From positions 1,426,001 to 1,490,000 of the forward strand of contig JAUFSD010000003.1 in NCBI GenBank assembly GCA_033030425.1: 64,000 nucleotides of DNA, given 5' to 3'. The translations under genes were made by a program, and so were the position numbers. A model generated the notes under the pieces. It had not been told where the DNA came from. It worked only from the letters and a program-made list of their open reading frames with translations, and searched no databases. This DNA comes from Verpa conica (lineage: Eukaryota; Ascomycota; Pezizomycetes; Pezizales; Morchellaceae). Numbering within the stretch: position 1 is the first letter of the stretch; each line of letters begins with the position of its first letter. This document shows, in pieces, positions 34,776-47,560 of the stretch.

Positions 34776-34989
34776 TTCTGCCAGTTTACTTAATAGATCT
34801 TGGCGCTTATATAACTAGGTCATGAGGCTCTGTTATCGATATGGTTACATAATCACGACAACAGCTTGCGTTTCTTCTGTGGAAAGAGTTTTTGGAGCTT
34901 ATCCTTAGGCCTACTAGCCTCCGGGTATCAACTTCACCTTCGACTGGCCCTTTTTAGCTATCTCTAAGTATACAAGGTTCTGGAAAAAT

Positions 34990-37754
34990 ATGACAGACAT
35001 CGTCCGGATAGTGGTGTGTGGAGACGAAGGTAATTCCCCTCGTGCGAACAACAATCCTAAGCTTACTCTGTACTAAATGTACCATCAACATCGATAGGCA
35101 CAGGAAAGTCCTCGTTGATAACCTCTTTAGTTAAGGATATCTTTGTCACGAGCAAGATCCAACCGGTTCTTCCCGCAATTACTATTGGAGCCCCTGAAAA
35201 CGTCACTACGACAATCGTTGATACCACTGGTATGCCTCCAAGCCTTTAGAGGGGGGATCAATCCTAGCGGTAAGAAACCGAATAAACCAAAGAGCTAAAG
35301 TCATGCCCCACATATATAGCTCTTCCTCAGGAACGAAATACTCTTCGGAAAGAGATACGGCGGTCTAATGTGATATGCCTGGTGTACTCGGATCATTACG
35401 TCTGTGAATCTATATTTTGCCCTTGCATGGTTTTTATTATGTGTTGTACTAATACTCCCTAGAGCTATGAACGGGTTTCATTATTCTGGTTTGTCAGGCT
35501 CTAATATAATTATTATAATAGAATAACTTACCGTATCCTATAGGCTTCCATTTTTCCGGAGTCTAGGGGTGAACGTCAGTGGTAAATTCTAAGTAGCTTA
35601 AATACTACAGTTAACGGTTTAAATAGCTTCCAGTGGTACTGTGTGCGAACAAGAGTGATCTCTCCCCAGATGTTGACCCAGAGGAAGAGATGATGCCTAT
35701 AATGCTCGAGTTCAAGGTTTTTCCCTAAATAGTTTTATACTATTGGATGTTAAGTTAACTAGACTTTAGGAAATTGACTCTTGTATTAGGGCCAGTGCAA
35801 AAGAGCAGAAAAACATCAATGAGGTTAGTTTCAAAGAATTGGTATATCGTAGGCGGTACTTATCTAGAATACCCGGAGTGCCAGCTATTCTACCTTTGCC
35901 AGAAGGCCGTTACCCATCCAATTGCACCCCTTTATGATACTAAGGAGCAGGTGGGTGTTTTCTAGAATCCGAATGATATCTATTTGAAAGAAAACTCCTA
36001 ACATCGTACGTAGAATCTCAAATCTGCTGCTGTTGCAGCTCTTCAGCGTATATTCTGTTAGTATCACTATTTCCTAAATTTCGGAGCTTCTTATACTAAA
36101 TCCTATAGTTTTATGTGACAAAGATCAAGATGGTTTCTTGAATGACATTGAAATTCAAGAGTTCCAGGTAAAAATCAAGGATAGACGCTAGTCCTAACCT
36201 AATACTAATCTCTCCACTTTATAGAAAAAATGCTTTGACAAAGCCCTAACCCATGAAGAACTGGAAGAGATAAAAGCTATGATCGGGAAAATTTCCCCGA
36301 GTTCGGCAACTGAGGAAGGGATATCCGAAAGAGGTTTTATACTACTCAACAAGACATTCGCAGAGAAGGGGAGACACGAAACAGTATGGACCATACTTCG
36401 GACTTTTAATTATACAGATAGTTTAAGTTTGAAGGATAGTTTTTTACACCCTAGGTATGAATCGTTCTCTCATAAATATTAATTTACAAAGATTAGTCAA
36501 GACCTTAATAATCGTGATTTTTCCAGGTTCGAAGTTCCTCCCAACGCTTCTGCGGAATTATCTCCCCTAGGCTATCGGTTCTTTGTAGATTTGTTTCTCC
36601 TATTTGATAAGGACAATGATGGAGGTTTAAACGGCGATGAGTTATCTGCTCTATTTGCCCCCACCCCTGGCCTCCCGGCATCTTGGGTTGAGTCTTCATT
36701 TCCTTCTTCGACCGTAAGGTCTGAAGCTGGTCATATAACTCTACAAGGGTGGTTGGCTCAGTGGAGCATGACGACCTATCAAGATCCGAAAACGACATTG
36801 GCTTATCTAGCGTATCTCGGGTTTGAGAGTGGAGGGAAAGCAGGAACAACTGCAGCATTGAAGCTCACGAAGCCGAGGAAGAAAAGACGGAGGCAGGGAA
36901 AGGTTGAAAGGAATGTGGTTCTCTGCTACGTTCTTGGTGCAAGTGGGAGTGGGAAGAGCTCAATCTTAGATGCATTTCTGAGTAGAGCATTCAGCTCGAC
37001 ATACCATCCGACAATTAAATCACGCACCGCTGTTAATAGCGTTGAGCTACAAGGAGGGAAGCAATGCTATCTGATTGTAGGTGTTATTGTCGCACGAAAC
37101 CCCTATTAATATGCTGACAGAAGGCATAGCTTGAGGAGCTTGGGGAACTAGAACCTGCAATATTGGAGAATGAGGCAAAGCTGAACGCGTGCGATGTTGT
37201 CTGTTATACATATGATTCATCAGATCCCGATAGCTTTTCACATATTGTAGATTTACGGGTAGGCATGAAACTCATACCTCTGTGTTTGAGATACTAAACG
37301 ATGTGCAGAATCGGTATCCACAGCTAGATGAGCTACCAGCAGTTTATGCTGCCTTGAAGGCAGATCTGGACAAGACCACCCAGAGAGCAGAAATACAACC
37401 GGACATTTATACTCGAGAGATTGGCATGTCGGCCCCACTACATGTCAGCGCAGCCTGGACATCAATTTCAGAGCTATTTGTTACGGTTCGTCTTGAATTA
37501 ACTAGAAATACTTCTTGCTGATCTTATTTCTACAGATTGCGGAGGCTGCTCTTTCTCCAAACACGGCTTCCCCTAGGACAGAGCCGGAGTCGGTTGATAG
37601 AACAAATATGTATATTGCGGCAGGGGTCACAAGTAGGTTATTCCTCCCCCGTCTTTTTCTTGAATATTCTAACGAGATGATTTCTAATGAAAACCACATA
37701 GCCTGTACTATATTAACACTCCTTTTTATGTGGAGGAGGTCCAACCCAGGTTAG
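34990..37754 (+). CDS. gem1: Gem1/Miro mitochondrial Rho GTPase
   Basis: Tail-anchored outer-mitochondrial-membrane GTPase of mitochondrial inheritance and ER-mitochondria contacts. Exon 1 (34990-35029) gives [14 protein letters not shown]; exon 2 (35098-35229) completes the P-loop GTGKSSLI. Later exons give [20 protein letters not shown] and, through a 26-base micro-exon (SYERVSLFW), [10 protein letters not shown] and then VLCANKSDL (G4). EF-hand loops follow: [12 protein letters not shown] near 36120 and [12 protein letters not shown] near 36610. The second GTPase domain has GASGSGKSS near 36940. The last splice joins MYIAAGVTT to [16 protein letters not shown], a C-terminal membrane anchor with a basic tip. 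All family parts are present in order. Repeats end a few hundred bases before the ATG, so its promoter is very short or lies in mobile DNA. Confidence 0.93.
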
Positions 37755-38922
37755 TTACTAAAGGTGACTTGAGCTCTGTATTACATGAGTAGCGATTTAT
37801 AGAAGAGCAAATGTGTCATAATTCAATTTCCCACTGGTGGTAAAATCATGGGCCAACATACTGGAGTACAATATAAAACCGGACCACCTGTCTGGAATAC
37901 TATAGTGGTCAATAATAGCCCACTGTAGGCTAATATAAATATCTCACATAGATATCCCCTTTATCCTGATCTAGGCCTTATCTTTCCCTTTAGAGACAAT
38001 AGCCAAGGATCCAGCTTCAAGTGGCGCTTCATGTATTTTAATTGGTAAATTTGCATGTCTTACTTAATCTTTTAATTGTGGACTATCATAGTGTTCTAGA
38101 CAGATAGTCTGGTTTTATACTGTATTCCAGCATGCTGGTCCATGATTTTACCACCGGTGGGAAAATTCATTTTTGACACATTTGACGCCTCATAGCGATT
38201 CGCCTTTCAAAAATACACTCTTTTTGGAGTGGTAGTTCGTGTAAAATCCATCTCCTTTATGATCAAGTTAACGCTCTTAAGTTACACTACACAAATAGTG
38301 CTACATGTAGTCAGGTCCTATTCTCAATGATATATATAATATTCAGTAGATAGTCCGTAGTGATGGTTTATGTGTTTTGAGCGATTAGTAATTCTGGTAA
38401 GAGAATAATTTAGATAGTCTCATTGCTAGCCTAAATAGTTGGCTCTGGCGGGTGATGAGAATAAGATTAAAGGAGATACATGTAATTATATCATGATAGG
38501 GTTTTAACCGCTATTACTAAAGTCTGGACTTCCTGCATTTCCCATGTACAGCATGCAAGATTTATATTGGTAAGAAAGATATCTCTGTTTGATTAGTATT
38601 TAAATAAAAGGGACTATGGTAAAAAATTTCTAAGGATCAAAGACATACATTTTCTTATAGTGGATACAGGTCGCCAGGCAATACTAGGGTGATGTTGAAT
38701 ATAGCCGCAATGCACCATGCACTCCACAACCCCACGATAATATGCCTAGTGAGCCCACACCACCTTCCCCCATATTTTACCTACCTCCTCCTCTTCCTCC
38801 CTTTTCTTGCTATTATTCCTCTTAGTTTTATTCAACCTTTATCCTAAGTTATATTCGTATCTGTCAACCTAAAGCACAATACTGTACCTCCAGAATTACA
38901 GCACAAAGTCAAATCTAGCCGG
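37755..38922. other. Gem1-CreC intergenic region
   Basis: Contains a 377-bp inverted-repeat element at 37808-38184 and AT-rich sequence. A pyrimidine-rich stretch (38755-38830) precedes CreC and is its likely promoter or leader. Confidence 0.5.
37808..38184. mobile_element. 377-bp MITE-like element with long inverted repeats
   Basis: CAAATGTGTCA at 37808 is matched by TGACACATTTG ending at 38184. Arms of about 70 bases pair imperfectly, for example CCCACTGGTGGTAAAATCAT with ATGATTTTACCACCGGTGGG. No coding capacity and no clear target duplication. Confidence 0.75.
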
Positions 38923-41479
38923 ATGTTCGTGTTACCTCCTCCTCCTCCTCGGTACCCAGGTACTGCTGGCGCTGGCCCATGGGGTTCTGGGATGTCTGGG
39001 GGGTCTCTTCCCGTGATTGAGACGAACAACACAATTTCTCACCCCAGGGGCCCAGAGTACCGGTTTTCTGTTGGTGAAGGTAGGTTTCGAGTAATCAGAC
39101 AAGTCGGATACTGCCTCAAATCGAAAGGTTGTATGGAAGCTTTAGCATAACTGCTGATATATTACTTTGCTAGGAACATACACACTGAAGGAAGATATAT
39201 TCCTTGCGACACCTCCTCCTCACCCTTCTGAAGCTCCAATCACCAATCTCAATCCCCTAAGTACTGCGCCGCAACCTACAGTAGCTGGTACGAAGCTCTC
39301 ACTTGTATCCATTAAATACCGTACTTTACCATCGCATCTATACCGTAACCCAATAGTTTCCGCTAGCAAAGAAAATCAAGAGAACGACTCGAGGACGTCT
39401 GCTGAAACCGATGACCAGAGTTCTGTTGGGAAAGCGGCTTCTGGGAGTAATGTATCACGCAATGGAGACAGTGTGGTGCCAGTACATGCTGAGAAGTTTG
39501 GAGGAGGAAATTCTTCATTATCGGCCACTGGGAAAGACGCAGCAAAGAGGAAGAAGCCAAAAAACAATATTGCGAAAAACAACTCATCTTTCGTCTCAAG
39601 AATCATCCCCCATGAGAATCTAGCTAAAAGGCTTGCTGAGAGGAACTCAGAGGATTTATTTGTTTTCGCAAATATCAATAGGGCGTTCAACTGGCTAGAT
39701 ATGGATTCTACAAATAAGGTTTACATACTTTTACTATTACTAAAACCTTTGAAGATTCAAGGACTTATACTTTTGCTTCATATAGCAAGAGCCTTTGTCG
39801 AAAATTCTTTTCACTAAGGCGCACCCACTTTGCCATGATGTCAACTTGCTCACCAGAAGCGCCAGTCATTTAGACGTAATTATCGGGTTCTCGACTGGGG
39901 ATATAATATGGTTTGACCCAATGTCAAACAAATATGCGAGGCTAAATAAGAATGTAGACTTCCGACTATTTTATTCCTAGGGGGATTGAGGCATTGCTAA
40001 CTGAATCCAACCTCCAATGATTAGGGAATGATAAACTCACATGCTATTACTGACATCAAATGGCTACCAGGATCAGAGAACCTATTTTTGGCGGCACATC
40101 AAGATGGCTCTTTGATAGTTTATGATAAAGAGAAAGAAGATGCATTATTTATGCCAGAGGATTCGTCAGACCCGCCCAGAATAGCAGAAAATACCACACC
40201 TGTTAATGGAACTGCAAGTCTTATGAAGTACTTTGCAGTAAAGAAGTCTGTCAAGTCAAAAAACCAACGGGCCAATCCTGTGTCATATTGGTCAGTATCT
40301 AAGAGTGCTGTTACAGCCTTCTCCTTTTCACCAGATTGTGAACATGTCGCAGTTGTTTCAGAAGATCAATGTTTACGAGTCATCAACTTTGTAAAGGAAA
40401 AGTAGGCTCCACAACCTTCTCCGATAAAATAACGATGTTTACATGGTGTAGATTATTGGATGTGTACAGCAGCTACTATGGGGGCTTGATGTGCGTTTGT
40501 TGGTCTCCGGATGGAAAATATGTGGTGACGGGAGGTCAAGACGACCTCGTTTCTATATGGTCTTTTGATGAACGCCGCATCGTTGCACGCTGTGAGGGGC
40601 ACCACTCATGGGTTTCCAGTGTCGCATTTGACCCCTGGCGGTGTGACGACCGTATGTATCGATTTGGAAGTGTTGGTAATGACTGTAGGCTCTTACTGTG
40701 GGACTTTAGTGTTGCAATGCTTCACAAGCCAAAGGGGGTACGAGCCCTGTTCTACAATCCTTTTTTTAAAACTATCTATCAGGCTTCATTCCTTTATTAC
40801 TTATGATTAATTCATTCATTCATTCCTCCCTTTATTTGAGTGTTTTCCGATACACAAGATTTAGACCCTGATGTGAGTTGAGTGGCTTTGATATAGGTAG
40901 CTACCCAACACCGAGGAAGTATGTCCTCGCATAATCACCAGTCTCCAACTGGTAGAATACAGGCAGAAAGCCTATCGGGAAGGTTAAGGTCGGATTCCAA
41001 CATTGCTGCTTCGGTCCACGATGAAAACGGTGACGGAATTGCGGTACATCCTGTCCAGGAGCGTGCACGGACTGCGGTCTTGCCGCCGATCATGGTAAGT
41101 CCAAGCCCTTATCCTTATCGCAGAGTTTTTCCGAAGTTAGGCACCCGCCTAGCTGAAACTCGGATGGCGTACTAAGGGATGGGTTCACCGTACACAGTCA
41201 AAAGTGATTGATCCGGAACATCTCACACAAGTTATTTTCCGGGAAGACTCAATTATCACAACATGCGTCGACGGTAAGCTACCCCCAAACCCAGTAACTC
41301 GGCTCGATTAGAGTGACAGGGATCTTGCTCATTTGCAAAGGGTTCCTTGGAAGGCTAATTTTTTGCGTGATAAAAATTTTCTGACGAAACGAGTAGGCCA
41401 TTTGAAGACTTGGAATAGGCCACACATCAAACAGGATAGCAACGGCAGCGAGGTGACTCTTTCCGCTGCCGGGAGTTGA
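38923..41479 (+). CDS. creC: CreC, WD40 partner of the CreB deubiquitinase
   Basis: WD40 protein that binds and stabilises the deubiquitinase CreB in carbon catabolite repression (WDR20 family). It starts [13 protein letters not shown], the conserved CreC N terminus. Then come a Ser-rich linker, [12 protein letters not shown], and [19 protein letters not shown] repeats include [88 protein letters not shown] and CRLLLWDF. After a disordered insert the last repeat is [15 protein letters not shown], spliced over intron 41274-41396 to GHLKTWNRP. That splice gives the correct C terminus; without it the frame ends in unrelated residues at 41310. It lies 1.6 kb upstream of CreD on the same strand. 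Confidence 0.95.
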
Positions 41480-43117
41480 TTGTTCTGTCTGTGTATATCT
41501 TTTCCCTACTGTTTTCTTCATTTCTATTAGCATACTCTTCCCCCCATTCCGTTCCCTTTCATGTCCGTAGGCAGAAGAAAGTCATCGCAATCTATCAGTA
41601 TGGAGGCTTTGTGCGCCCATAGTTTTTTCTAGAAAACTAGTTGTAGCTGGATCGTTCCACAAAGTATCTGTCGGCTAAAAATCGTAGGTTAATTATAAAA
41701 TCAGATGATATGGGTATAAGACTAGGTTTGTAGGAACTGGGATCATCGCCCATCAGCTGAGTTTCGGACTATTCTCGCTGCAGAAGGGCGATCCGGCGGC
41801 AGCATCTTGACCATGGGTTAACCACGACCCAACGTCTTTGAGGGGAGTGGCGCTAAGAGGGGGACAGCGAGAGTCCGCGAGACTTAGGTGGGGGTCATCT
41901 GAATCAGTCTGGTGAATAACGCTTACAGCACTACCAATAAAAACTCTTGTTCATTCTCCGCTTTATACTTGCTATCTTATGTGTGATAAACGCCCAAACA
42001 AGTACATAGATAGATATTCTCAGGATATCGGGAGTGGGGGTTCATAGATATCCATAATAACGGGACTTGAAATTTGCGTGGGTAGACTGCCGTAGAAAGA
42101 CGCTGGACGGGAGTAAGAAAGGACCCGCTGGCTCTAGGGGAGTTTAGGCTGAAATTGTCAAAGGAATGTGGACTGAGATATATATCGCAATTGGTGCATG
42201 CTCTACTTTACATGGTACAAGTAAGAAAACACGATGGAGCTCTGAAGAGAACAATGCATATACATATACATAGGTACATGTAGTAGGTAGCTACATGTAT
42301 ATATGTGGCATGAGCTCGGGGTGGATATTCCGAGATGGTGCCTGGCGTGTGCCTTACAGATGCACCCGCATGGACGTAAGCCTTCGAATCCTGGGGGATT
42401 CAGTAGGAGGAAGGCTTAGAGAAAAGAGAGATATCATTTTCATTCGGGGGGCGTTCTGTAATGTACTGTGCGGCAGTAGGGACGGCAACTAACTTTGTAC
42501 CCGGTTATGCCTTGGACCTGATGTTTTCGGAAGGGTTATTTATTACACTCGTCAAGATCAGCGTTGCCGGAGCTAGGACCCGGGCGGCGGCGAGTCACTG
42601 GGATATTTTTTGTTGGTGGGGCGTCAACCGGCTGGCCATGAAGATCTGGTAGACAACAGCATGAAAGAGACGATTGAAGACAACAAACGGGGAGATGCGA
42701 TAGTATGATACTCAAAGGGCTCGTGCAATAGCTGCAGGGGAGATGGAGGGAGACGGAGGGAGATAGAGACGAGAGAGAAGGAGAGGGTGACAGGGGTTTA
42801 TCAAGACGGTCCCGCACTGCTCATCCGTTTATTTTTCTTCCGTTTCGCTCACTCCATATGCCTCGCTCGACCGATCTTTCCATCATATGGTAACCTTCTC
42901 TGTGTGTACGGTAATTTATCAACGCATTCGTCCCACAAAGGCTGCTCAGCTGAATCACCTAGCTGCTTCTCTTGCAGAACCACAAGTTGTTGCAACATCG
43001 CCTCACTCCTTCAAAAACCCATCGAATCCTTCATCCACTCAGACTCCCCAAGATCTCTAGCTACTGACTGGCTACTCACCTTAATTCCTTAACTTTCGTG
43101 TCCCAGGACTGTTAAAC
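41480..43117. other. CreC-CreD intergenic region
   Basis: No supported gene. It has a TACATGTA-rich stretch (42265-42300) and purine tracts (42740-42785). Pyrimidine-rich sequence just before the CreD ATG is probably its promoter and leader. Confidence 0.5.
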
Positions 43118-45290
43118 ATGCCTCTTTTACAGCGGAGCCACAGCCATACGATTCCGTATTGTGATATCAGGTATGTCTCTTCTGTTTTTGCGATTTGCAC
43201 GTGCTACTTGGAGTCACTCTAACAAAGCCTTTTTAAAAAAACTTTTACAGACTTGATGAAGATGTTATTGTCCTTCGGGGATCTCCTTCTGAATCTGCAG
43301 GTGCCATCCTCAAGGGGAAACTGGCTTTCTGTCTAAGCGAACAGATACCTGTACGTGGGATAACGCTCACGTTGGTCGGAATTAAGCGGCTACAGTATGT
43401 AGCAAGTTCTTCCTATTAAGGTGATCGAGAAAGAGGTTAATGAAGCTCCCCGCGCAAATTTAGTTGGCAGGAAAGGATGTCTACAGTCACTGGAATTACC
43501 ATGAAAAGTATTAAGCACGAGGAAGTTTTGTATGAGAAGAAATGGCAGTTTTTAGAATTTGACCATAAGCATGCTGTGACTCTTCGACCGGACAACTACG
43601 AGTACGAATTCGACGTAGCATTGCCTGGAGGTAAGCAAGCCGCTTTCCTTTCTACCATACGTCCGAGGCGGTGCTAACCCGGTGCTCTTGTGTTACATAG
43701 ATCTTCCCGAGTCGATTGAAGGGCTAGAAAATGCGCATATCTTTTATCGGCTAAAGGCCGTTATTGACAGACCGAGGTTTTCGCAGAACATTGTTGCGAA
43801 GAAGGTACTACAGCTCTGACTCAGGTGCTTTCTTGAGGCTGTTGTTGACTGTGCGACAATAGCACGTGAGAGTCGTCAGAACCCTAAATGCTGGCGCTTT
43901 GGAACTATCGCAGACCATGTCCGTGGAAAACCTCTGGCCAAATAAAGTCGAATACTCTATCAGCATCCCGAATAAGGCTGTTGTCTTCGGAAGTTCTATT
44001 CCTATCGACATTATCCTCTTGCCACTTCTTAAAGGCTTGTCTATTGGTAAGGTCACGTGCAGTTTAAAGGAATTACATAACTTCACTATACCACATAAAG
44101 AAAACAACAAGTCAGATATGAGATCGATCGTGACACAAACTTTTGAAGGCGCAAACATGGTCCAAGAGTCTGATGAAGATGAAGACTTTGGGAAGTGGAA
44201 GCTACACGAGCGCGTGGAGCTGCCGAAAAGTCTCGCACGATGTGTGCAGGACTGTGAGGTCGAGTCGATCAAAGTAAGACATAAGTAAGTACCAAGAAAA
44301 TTTGCTCATAATCTCATTGTTACTGATAGTTGTGTCAGGCTCAAATTCACGATCCAACTACACAATCCTGACGGGCATACTTCAGAGCTTCGCGCCTCTC
44401 TGCCTGTTATGCTTTTTATCTCGCCAAATCTTCTTATGGCCGAGGACAACATCATTCATAGTAACAATTGTATGGATGACAGCGATGAAATACACGGAAC
44501 ATATGCACCCCCCCGTTATGATGATCACTATCTCGACCGTTTGTATGAAGGACTTCCTCATGATAACTTTGAGACACCACTTCCATCTGGAACAAACACC
44601 CCAGCAGTACTATCTCGAAATAATTCACACGATAATCTTGCAGCGCTATCAATGGCGGATTCTGGAAGGATATCGGGCACTGCTAGTCCGCTGCGGATTC
44701 CAGATGCCACTTCAGGGAGGTGGTCTACAAATAGATCCAGAGCTACAACCCCAGGATTCTCATCACCACCTGTAGCAGGGGTATTTTCCGACGATGAGCT
44801 CGTAGCAAGGCTCAGCGTTCATCACCATAGTGTTGACTATTTTTCAAGTAGACCCGGGAGATCTACAACAAGTGGGCCTAGTACTAGATCTCACTCACCT
44901 GAAGATCACTCACGCGGTGAGGACGAGAATTTAGATGTTAATGAGCTATCAAAAGTTCCTTCGTATTCTACTGCTGTGCGGCAAGGCACGAAGAATCTCG
45001 CTTCTAGTTCCAGCCTTCCACAGTATGAGGGTGAAAGTAGAAGCAATCCTGAGAGCACTACAACCACTCCTAGGCATAGTCCTCCAATATCTTATACTAT
45101 GCCTGCTATGAATACCGGGAGAGGCGGCCATGAAGGAAGTAGATCAAGGCTTTGGGGAAGGGGTTTCAGTGCAAACGACCTAAATAGTGCTGAAACTAGT
45201 GCTGGTCATAGTGGGGGATTTGGAGGAATCAGTGCAGGGCTTGCTGATGCCGAGAGAAGGATCAGACTATTGCAGTTGAGAGGGCGGTGA
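43118..45290 (+). CDS. creD: CreD, arrestin-like HECT-ligase adaptor
   Basis: Arrestin-related trafficking adaptor that brings the HECT ubiquitin ligase (HulA/Rsp5) to membrane transporters and affects carbon catabolite repression. The N-terminal arrestin fold starts LDEDVIVLRGSPSESAGAIL and continues GKLAFCLSEQIPVRGITLTLVGIKRLQ, YEFDVALPG, DLPESIEGLENAHIFYRLKA. The C-terminal fold includes VEYSISIPNKAVVFGSSIPI, then KLKFTIQLHNPDGHTSELRA and SLPVMLFISPNLL. PY motifs for WW domains are PPRY (near 44510), VPSY (about 44960) and LPQY (about 45020). There are five short introns, including one between YEFDVALPG and DLPES. The C terminus is Ser-rich and ends RLLQLRGR. The ATG at 43118 opens MPLLQRSHSH, a usual CreD start. 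Confidence 0.93.
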
Positions 45291-45728
45291 TATGGGGATT
45301 GCGATTTACGATGTTTATGATCTCGGGCGACTGCAAAGGCGCAGAGGCATTAGCAATTACTCGACTGAAGGCTTATCATGTTTCTTCCATTTTTGATTTA
45401 TTTAGGAGGGATTGGCGTTGAGGTTTACTACCGGTTATGGTTATAGATAGATAGATATAGATGGTTTTCTTTCATTTCCCCTACCTCCCACACCCCATAT
45501 TTCTCTTACGAATTATGTATATGAATCACTCCTCTACTCTCTCATATTCTATATTTTTTTTCACCCCCTGTCTTGTTTAATTTATTTATAGTGCTCTTTT
45601 CTTATCTTGAATATCGGGGAAGTGACTTGTACCATGGGCCGGTGGCTTTTTGGTATTTTTTAATTTCCTATCAGATGATATTTATGACTAAGGGGATTAT
45701 AAATTGCGGCATGGGTATATGTTAGAAT

Positions 45729-45828
45729 ACCTTAAGTAAGTTGTAGTAAGTTACCGAGCAAGAATGCAAACGCATATTACCTTAAGTAAGTTGTAGTAAG
45801 TTACCGAGCAAGAATGCAAACGCATATT
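45729..45828. repeat. 50-bp tandem duplication, two identical copies
   Basis: Unit begins ACCTTAAGTAAGTTGTAGTA and ends AACGCATATT. Copies are 45729-45778 and 45779-45828 with no differences seen, implying a recent duplication or conversion. Confidence 0.93.
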
Positions 45829-46293
45829 ACCTAAAGAGTAGAGAGAGATAAAAAGCCCTTACTACTAGTACGAAAATAAACTCTGTTCGGTTTGGTATAA
45901 GTAATAAAAGTCTACCTCAACAAAATATCAACAGCAAAAAATTCTCCTTACCCCTATTTATATAAAATTCTAAAGCTTTGTAGCTTCAATTTTATTTTAA
46001 TATTGATTGTCATGAGGTTTAGTTTTGAGGGTAGATACATGTAGTTACGTTGACATGTACTAAACCAAACAGACCTCGCCTCCCCACTAGAGAGTTCTAT
46101 TGTTTTTTTTTTGAAGAGGTTGGGTTTTCTCGCCCATAAGGGGTAATTGGTTTTTTTTAGGGGCTATTAAAGAAGTCTGGACCTTTGATTCATTCATTCT
46201 GGACCTCTGACGTAACCCTCTAAACCGTTCGCCGGAAGAATTTAAGAATTCCTAGGTAGTGATTAGAGTTCGAGTAAATACTTAACCGTTATA

Positions 46294-46560
46294 CTCAGGC
46301 GTTTATTAAATACTCGTAGGGAGGTTGCAACCTTAGGCGACACTCAAAATTATGTGTGTGGGAGGTAGTAGCAGCAAAACAACATGATAAGACAACAAAC
46401 ACAATCACAATAACAATATAGATTTATCACAGTAGCTCTGGGTACTATAGATAACTTATTCCTGGCTTTGTGTATGATTTTGGGGTTTTTCTGTGAAAGG
46501 GTTTTGGTGAGTTTTGGTGCTGTGTCTCTCCTCACTACGAGTATTTAATAAACGCCTGAG
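46294..46560. mobile_element. 267-bp MITE with 25-bp TIRs and TA duplication
   Basis: CTCAGGCGTTTATTAAATAC continues to a perfect inverted match ending ACGAGTATTTAATAAACGCCTGAG at 46560, with TA on both sides. This is the pattern of a Tc1/mariner-like MITE. Related interior sequence (GAGGTAGTAGCARCAAAA) recurs near 53500 and a related end (TTTAATAAACACCTGAG) at about 54297-54311. Confidence 0.88.
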
Positions 46561-47115
46561 TATTTGAGTGGGCTGAATACTATTGCAGCTATAGCCATAT
46601 TAATTGTTTTCTCTTGTACTGCTATGCGCGAATGATCCTATGTGAAGTGCCGATGGTCTGAGTTTTCTACGCTTAGGTATATGTCCGTATGCTGACGGGT
46701 TGCTATAGGTCACTTGGATGCCGTCAACAACCTCAGTTGATTCAGTAGATAATTTTTCACCTCCGGGCGCTTCGATTCCACACCACGAGATTTTGATAAA
46801 TACGACCCGTCATAAATATTATAAATATTATACAAAACTAAGATAGTGACCGAGGATTGATTTACATACAGTCAGTGGCGGTTGGATGACGGATGTGGTC
46901 GCATGGCGGCTTGGCGTTTTCTATGTGCCCTGAAAGGGTTATGGGGCAAGGCCTAGCGGGTTTCTGATTGGTTGCTTCGTGAGGGCATGCAACGCCCCAC
47001 GGCCAAAGATCTCTTGGGCGCTGGCGGGTCTCTAGCCTAATATAACTGAAATAAGATTTTGGCCCTTACATTATTGGATAATGATGCCAAGCCGCTATAC
47101 GGCGCGTCCGCGACT

Positions 47116-47340
47116 GTACTCGTTCCCGTCAGATGTTTCCGGAGTCTGGTAACAGGGTACGCCATGTCTTTCGAGGCCATATTGCGAGCCTGAGCGATTG
47201 GCCAAAATTAAGCAACTCCCCTCGGCTGTATAAGATCAACGAATTGATATAATGTTATCAAGCCACAATACCTTGGGGCTGATTACAACCCGTGGTCCCC
47301 ATTACCGTACTCCGGAAACGTCTGACGAGAACAAGTATCC
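47116..47340. repeat. Inverted repeat pair around a 138-bp spacer
   Basis: 47116-47158 (GTACTCGTTCCCGTCAGATG...) pairs with 47297-47340 (...GTCTGACGAGAACAAGTATC) with a few mismatches. No target duplication or coding sequence; a MITE remnant is possible. Confidence 0.5.
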
Positions 47341-47487
47341 CTAAGCATCAGGAGGCACGAATTAAAATCGCGGCCGCTTAGTAACCGTTGTTCAGCCATT
47401 GAGAAATTGGGATTTTAGCCTAAATCTACTGAGTATTTGGCAACGCAATCAATCTCATACCATTTAGGAGAGTACACAGGCGACTGT

Positions 47488-47560
47488 CTTTTTTTAAAGT
47501 CAAGTTATTATTGATTTCTGGGTATAAAATGTGGCGTGTAGTTATAAACTATGGCCTGAA
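47488..47560 (-). repeat. T-tract dispersed repeat (copy B)
   Basis: Shares TTCTGGGTAYAAAATSTGG and TATAAACTATGRCCT in the same order as 16334-16420, after a short T run. It is a likely retroposon fragment. Confidence 0.45.

Noticed and set aside
45729..45828. CRISPR-like array
   Set aside because: There are only two units, directly abutting without spacers, in a eukaryotic genome.
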